From contig CAMDRL010000048.1 of assembly GCA_945906835.1 (NCBI GenBank), forward strand, positions 1 through 8,818: a stretch of DNA of 8,818 nt, given 5' to 3'. The position numbers and the translations under genes were made by a program. Below the pieces are notes generated by a model. The model did no database searches. It worked only from the letters and a program-made list of their open reading frames with translations, and was not told the origin of the DNA. Shown here one piece after another: positions 7,047-8,818 of this stretch. Within the stretch, counting starts at the first letter, position 1; every line of letters begins with the position of its first letter. The DNA is from Rickettsia typhi (GTDB lineage: Bacteria > Pseudomonadota > Alphaproteobacteria > Rickettsiales > UBA1997).

Positions 7047-8105
7047 ATGGACGATCGCAAAAAGGCTTTAGAAGCAGCATTTTCACAAATTGACAAACAA
7101 TTTGGCAAAGGTTCAGCAATGAAATTTGGCTCAAAACCAGTTGTTGATATTGAAGTTATTCCTAGCGGCTCTTTAGCCTTAGACCTTGCACTTGGAGTTG
7201 GTGGATATCCTCGTGGCAGAATTATCGAAATCTACGGACCAGAATCTTCGGGAAAAACAACGCTTACATTACACGCTATCGCTGAGGCACAAAAAGCTGG
7301 ATTATCTGCTGCTTTTATTGATGCAGAACACGCTTTTGACCCAGCTTATGCCAAAAATCTTGGTATTAATTTAGAAGAATTAATCATTTCTCAGCCAGAT
7401 AATGGTGAAGCAGCTCTTGAAATTGCTGACACTTTAATTCGCTCTGGCGCAGTTGATTTAGTTGTTGTTGACTCAGTTGCAGCTTTGGTTCCACAAGTTG
7501 AACTTGAAGGCGGCATGGGTGACAATCAAATGGGTCTTCAAGCTCGCTTGATGAGTAAAGCTCTTAGAAAATTGACTTCTACAGTTTCAAAAAGCAATTC
7601 TACCATCATTTTCATTAATCAAATCAGAATGAAAATCGGTGTAATGTTTGGCTCTCCAGAAACAACTTCTGGTGGAAATTCTTTGAAATTCTACGCTTCA
7701 GTTAGACTTGATATTCGCAGAGGTACTGCAATTAAAGATCAAGATGAAGTTTTAGGAAATGAAACCAGAGTTAAAGTTGTAAAGAATAAAGTTGCTCCAC
7801 CTTTCAAAACCGCAGATTTTGAAATTATTTATGGTGAAGGCGTTTCTAGAATTGGCGAAGTTATTGACCTTGCCACTAAAAACGACATTCTTGAAAAATC
7901 TGGCTCTTGGTATGCTTACAAAGGCAACAAAGTTGGACAAGGTAAAGAAAATGTAAAAACTTACTTTAAAGAAAACCCTAAGGTTGCTGATGAAATAGAA
8001 AATTTAGTCAGAGAAAAATTAGGTATTGCTAAAAAAAATAAAACCAACGAAAAAGCTGCTGCAAAACCAGCGGAAGAAAAAGAGCGCAAAGTTAAAGCCT
8101 CTTAA
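7047..8105 (+). CDS. recA: Recombinase RecA
   Basis: RecA polymerises on single-stranded DNA with ATP, catalyses strand exchange in recombinational repair, and stimulates LexA self-cleavage where LexA is present. The protein is 352 residues, like most RecAs. It shows Walker [10 protein letters not shown] (64-72), the catalytic-glutamate region DAEHAFDP (92-99), Walker [13 protein letters not shown] (138-149), loop L1 around [14 protein letters not shown] (154-167), the [12 protein letters not shown] segment (191-202) and loop L2 with [14 protein letters not shown] (203-216). The C-terminal domain includes GSWYAYKG and GQGKENV. The last 25 residues are lysine- and alanine-rich ([20 protein letters not shown]), a net basic tail, whereas the E. 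coli tail is acidic and inhibitory. The upstream region contains no alphaproteobacterial SOS box (GTTC-N7-GTTC) that I can find, so SOS control is doubtful. It is preceded by a clear AGGAGA ribosome binding site. Confidence 0.98.
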   Translation: MDDRKKALEAAFSQIDKQFGKGSAMKFGSKPVVDIEVIPSGSLALDLALGVGGYPRGRIIEIYGPESSGKTTLTLHAIAEAQKAGLSAAFIDAEHAFDPAYAKNLGINLEELIISQPDNGEAALEIADTLIRSGAVDLVVVDSVAALVPQVELEGGMGDNQMGLQARLMSKALRKLTSTVSKSNSTIIFINQIRMKIGVMFGSPETTSGGNSLKFYASVRLDIRRGTAIKDQDEVLGNETRVKVVKNKVAPPFKTADFEIIYGEGVSRIGEVIDLATKNDILEKSGSWYAYKGNKVGQGKENVKTYFKENPKVADEIENLVREKLGIAKKNKTNEKAAAKPAEEKERKVKAS

Positions 8106-8111
8106 TCAATC

Positions 8112-8135
8112 TCACCCCAAGCTTATGAAGGGTGA
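8112..8135 (+). terminator. Candidate stem-loop after recA
   Basis: TCACCC (8112-8117) pairs with GGGTGA (8130-8135) across a 12-base loop, beginning seven bases after the recA stop. Only TTAAA follows, so it is a weak terminator by itself. It may act together with the larger palindrome at 8177-8228. Confidence 0.4.
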
Positions 8136-8176
8136 TTAAAGGCAACATCCCAGAGCTAGTCGGCATTTGCAGTTCC

Positions 8177-8228
8177 GACTTATGTTTGCTAAAAGTTAGA
8201 AAATTTTAACTTTTAGCAAACATAAGTC
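8177..8228. repeat. 52-bp near-perfect palindrome (21-bp arms), possible recA terminator
   Basis: Arms 8177-8197 (starts GACTTATGTTTGC) and 8208-8228 (ends GCAAACATAAGTC) are exact reverse complements over 21 bp; four more pairs, one of them G-T, can form in the 10-base centre. The next bases, AGTTTTAC, give only a short U-run. It could be a strong bidirectional terminator for recA, or a palindromic repeat unit. A smaller stem, AGTCGG (8158-8163) with CCGACT (8175-8180), overlaps its left foot and would compete with its outermost pairs. Confidence 0.8.
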
Positions 8229-8317
8229 AGTTTTACAAAACCAGACCAACATTAATAATAAAATACGAAAGTGTTTTAAATTAATAACGGACGAAGGCTA
8301 AGCAACTCGCCCCAAAC

Positions 8318-8362
8318 CTTAATCATTTCAGGTAAAACTAGAAAGATGATTAAGAGTTTTAC
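8318..8362 (+). ncRNA. Candidate H-type pseudoknot RNA directly upstream of tRNA-Arg
   Basis: Two exact helices interleave in the order a-b-a'-b'. CTTAATCAT (8318-8326) pairs with ATGATTAAG (8346-8354), and GTAAAACT (8332-8339) pairs with AGTTTTAC (8355-8362). The two 3' strands abut with no gap, and the connecting loops are 5 and 6 bases, the geometry of an H-type pseudoknot. It ends four bases before the tRNA. Each helix could instead form alone as a simple hairpin, giving two competing folds. The sequence does not match the SAM-II riboswitch or tmRNA features I know. The 8106-8317 stretch before it holds only the stem-loops listed and no gene. Whether it is transcribed is unknown. Confidence 0.35.
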
Positions 8363-8366
8363 ATAT

Positions 8367-8443
8367 GCACCCGTAGCTCAATTGGATAGAGTATCTGACT
8401 ACGGATCAGAAGGTTACAGGTTCGACTCCTGTCGGGTGCACCA
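8367..8443 (+). tRNA. tRNA-Arg (anticodon ACG)
   Basis: A complete 77-nt cloverleaf with encoded CCA. The acceptor stem GCACCCG pairs with CGGGTGC and is followed by A-CCA. The D stem GCTC pairs with GAGT (one G-T pair). The anticodon stem TCTGA/TCAGA encloses CTACGGA, placing ACG at 8401-8403. The T stem ACAGG/CCTGT encloses TTCGACT. ACG reads CGU, and after deamination of A34 to inosine by TadA also CGC and CGA. It closely resembles E. coli tRNA-Arg(ACG). Transcribed left to right, probably independently of recA given the strong palindrome between them. Confidence 0.97.
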
Positions 8444-8526
8444 ACTTTCATAAGGGTTGAGTAAGTTACAAAAGTACAAATTATGTTCTGTGGGATGCTA
8501 GCGGGACAATAAAATACAATAATATA

Positions 8527-8719
8527 ATGCCTTTGTCCACTGGCAAATTGTTATAGTTAGAAACTGCTATTAAAGGCTCTACACACAAAATTAAACGATG
8601 TAGACTTCTCAAATAAATTATCTCAAATAGTTGATCCTGCTACTGGCATCATTCAAAGCACAAAAGTTAATTATAATGATTTACTAACCATTGTTAATAG
8701 TTGTCAGATAATGGCATAA
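8527..8719 (+). pseudogene. Probable remnant of a small protein gene (one nonsense codon, one frameshift)
   Basis: From ATG at 8527 the frame reads MPLSTGKLL, hits TAG at 8554-8556, and continues LETAIKGSTH. At about 8584-8591 the protein-like reading shifts by one base into another frame: KLNDVDFSNKLSQIVD, then PATGIIQSTKVNYNDLL, then TIVNSCQIMA, ending at TAA 8717-8719. The second frame is open from 8561 but has no ATG in a useful position. The balanced amino-acid mix, with PATG, Q, S and T, looks coding and unlike random AT-rich translation. I do not recognise the family. The other part of the 8444-8818 region before this remnant (8444-8526) shows nothing I can identify. Alternatively the second frame alone could be a short gene using CTG at 8564. 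Confidence 0.35.
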
Positions 8720-8763
8720 TATACCAAATCTAAAATTTATTGATATTTCTTGATTTGGTATAT
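8719..8763. repeat. 45-bp inverted repeat with perfect 12-bp arms
   Basis: ATATACCAAATC (8719-8730) and GATTTGGTATAT (8752-8763) are exact reverse complements around a 21-base AT-rich centre. The outer ATACCAA/TTGGTAT matches the ends of the 161-bp palindrome at 320-480, which suggests a shared end motif, although seven bases may coincide by chance. It begins at the last base of the probable pseudogene's stop codon. Confidence 0.6.
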
Positions 8764-8764
8764 C

Positions 8765-8801
8765 GGGGATCCCCACAAAGTGGGGCGCACCTAATGGTGC
8801 G
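8765..8801. other. Cluster of compact GC-rich hairpins
   Basis: CCCCAC (8771-8776) pairs with GTGGGG (8780-8785) over an AAA loop. It is followed at once by CGCACC (8786-8791) with GGTGCG (8796-8801) over a TAAT loop. The perfect palindrome GGGGATCCCC (8765-8774) overlaps the first stem, so two alternative pairings compete. TAAAAG follows on the plus strand. The back-to-back hairpin layout resembles that between sucC and sucD. It could end a transcript of the upstream remnant or one coming from beyond the window edge. Confidence 0.6.
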
Positions 8802-8818
8802 TAAAAGTAAATCTATAC

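Noticed and set aside
8270..8366. Known riboswitch (SAM-II) or tmRNA fragment upstream of the tRNA
   Set aside because: The pseudoknot shape suggested these, but the conserved SAM-II bases and a tmRNA tag-coding sequence are not present.
1..8818. CRISPR array, rRNA, complete insertion sequence or prophage
   Set aside because: No regularly spaced direct repeats, rRNA motifs, transposase, integrase or phage structural genes are visible on either strand.

Overview
This AT-rich window encodes bacterial housekeeping genes of alphaproteobacterial type. The strongest taxonomic clue is the minus-strand cluster hemD - mitofilin/Mic60-like gene - hemY-like gene, an arrangement known from Alphaproteobacteria. 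The low GC content, wide intergenic spaces full of palindromic sequence, and a probable decayed gene suggest a reduced or host-associated lineage such as Rickettsiales or Holosporales. That placement is inference; there is no rRNA here to settle it.

Layout from left to right. (1) Positions 1-188, minus strand: the first 62 codons of a membrane protein that runs off the edge. (2) Positions 189-556: no convincing gene, but a 161-bp imperfect palindrome (320-480) with 33-bp terminal arms. (3) Positions 557-4494, all minus strand: transcription would run hemD, mic60-like, hemY-like, dapD. The first three are tightly packed (8-bp overlap, then a 1-bp gap); dapD follows after 69 bp. (4) Positions 4495-4774: divergent intergenic region with a 108-bp inverted repeat and a good promoter candidate for sucC. 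(5) Positions 4775-6909, plus strand: sucC and sucD, the two subunits of succinyl-CoA synthetase, separated by 80 bp that contain two strong hairpins. (6) Positions 7047-8105: recA, the only gene here with a clear Shine-Dalgarno sequence; a third, lone copy of the 108-bp element's arm lies just upstream. (7) Positions 8106-8818: tRNA-Arg(ACG), preceded by a 52-bp near-perfect palindrome and a candidate H-type pseudoknot that ends four bases before the tRNA, and followed by a probable gene remnant and a cluster of compact hairpins.

Functionally, SucCD interconverts succinate and succinyl-CoA, and DapD uses succinyl-CoA to make the diaminopimelate/lysine precursor needed for peptidoglycan. HemD makes uroporphyrinogen III for haem, and in alphaproteobacteria haem synthesis starts from glycine and succinyl-CoA. 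So both transcription units flanking the 4.5-4.8 kb divergent region draw on the succinyl-CoA pool. Mic60-like and HemY-like proteins are inner-membrane proteins linked to envelope organisation and haem-associated functions.

The protein-coding genes are ordinary. The less explained content is in the spacers: at least two palindromic repeat families, a tandem-hairpin motif seen twice, and the possible pseudoknot RNA next to the tRNA.
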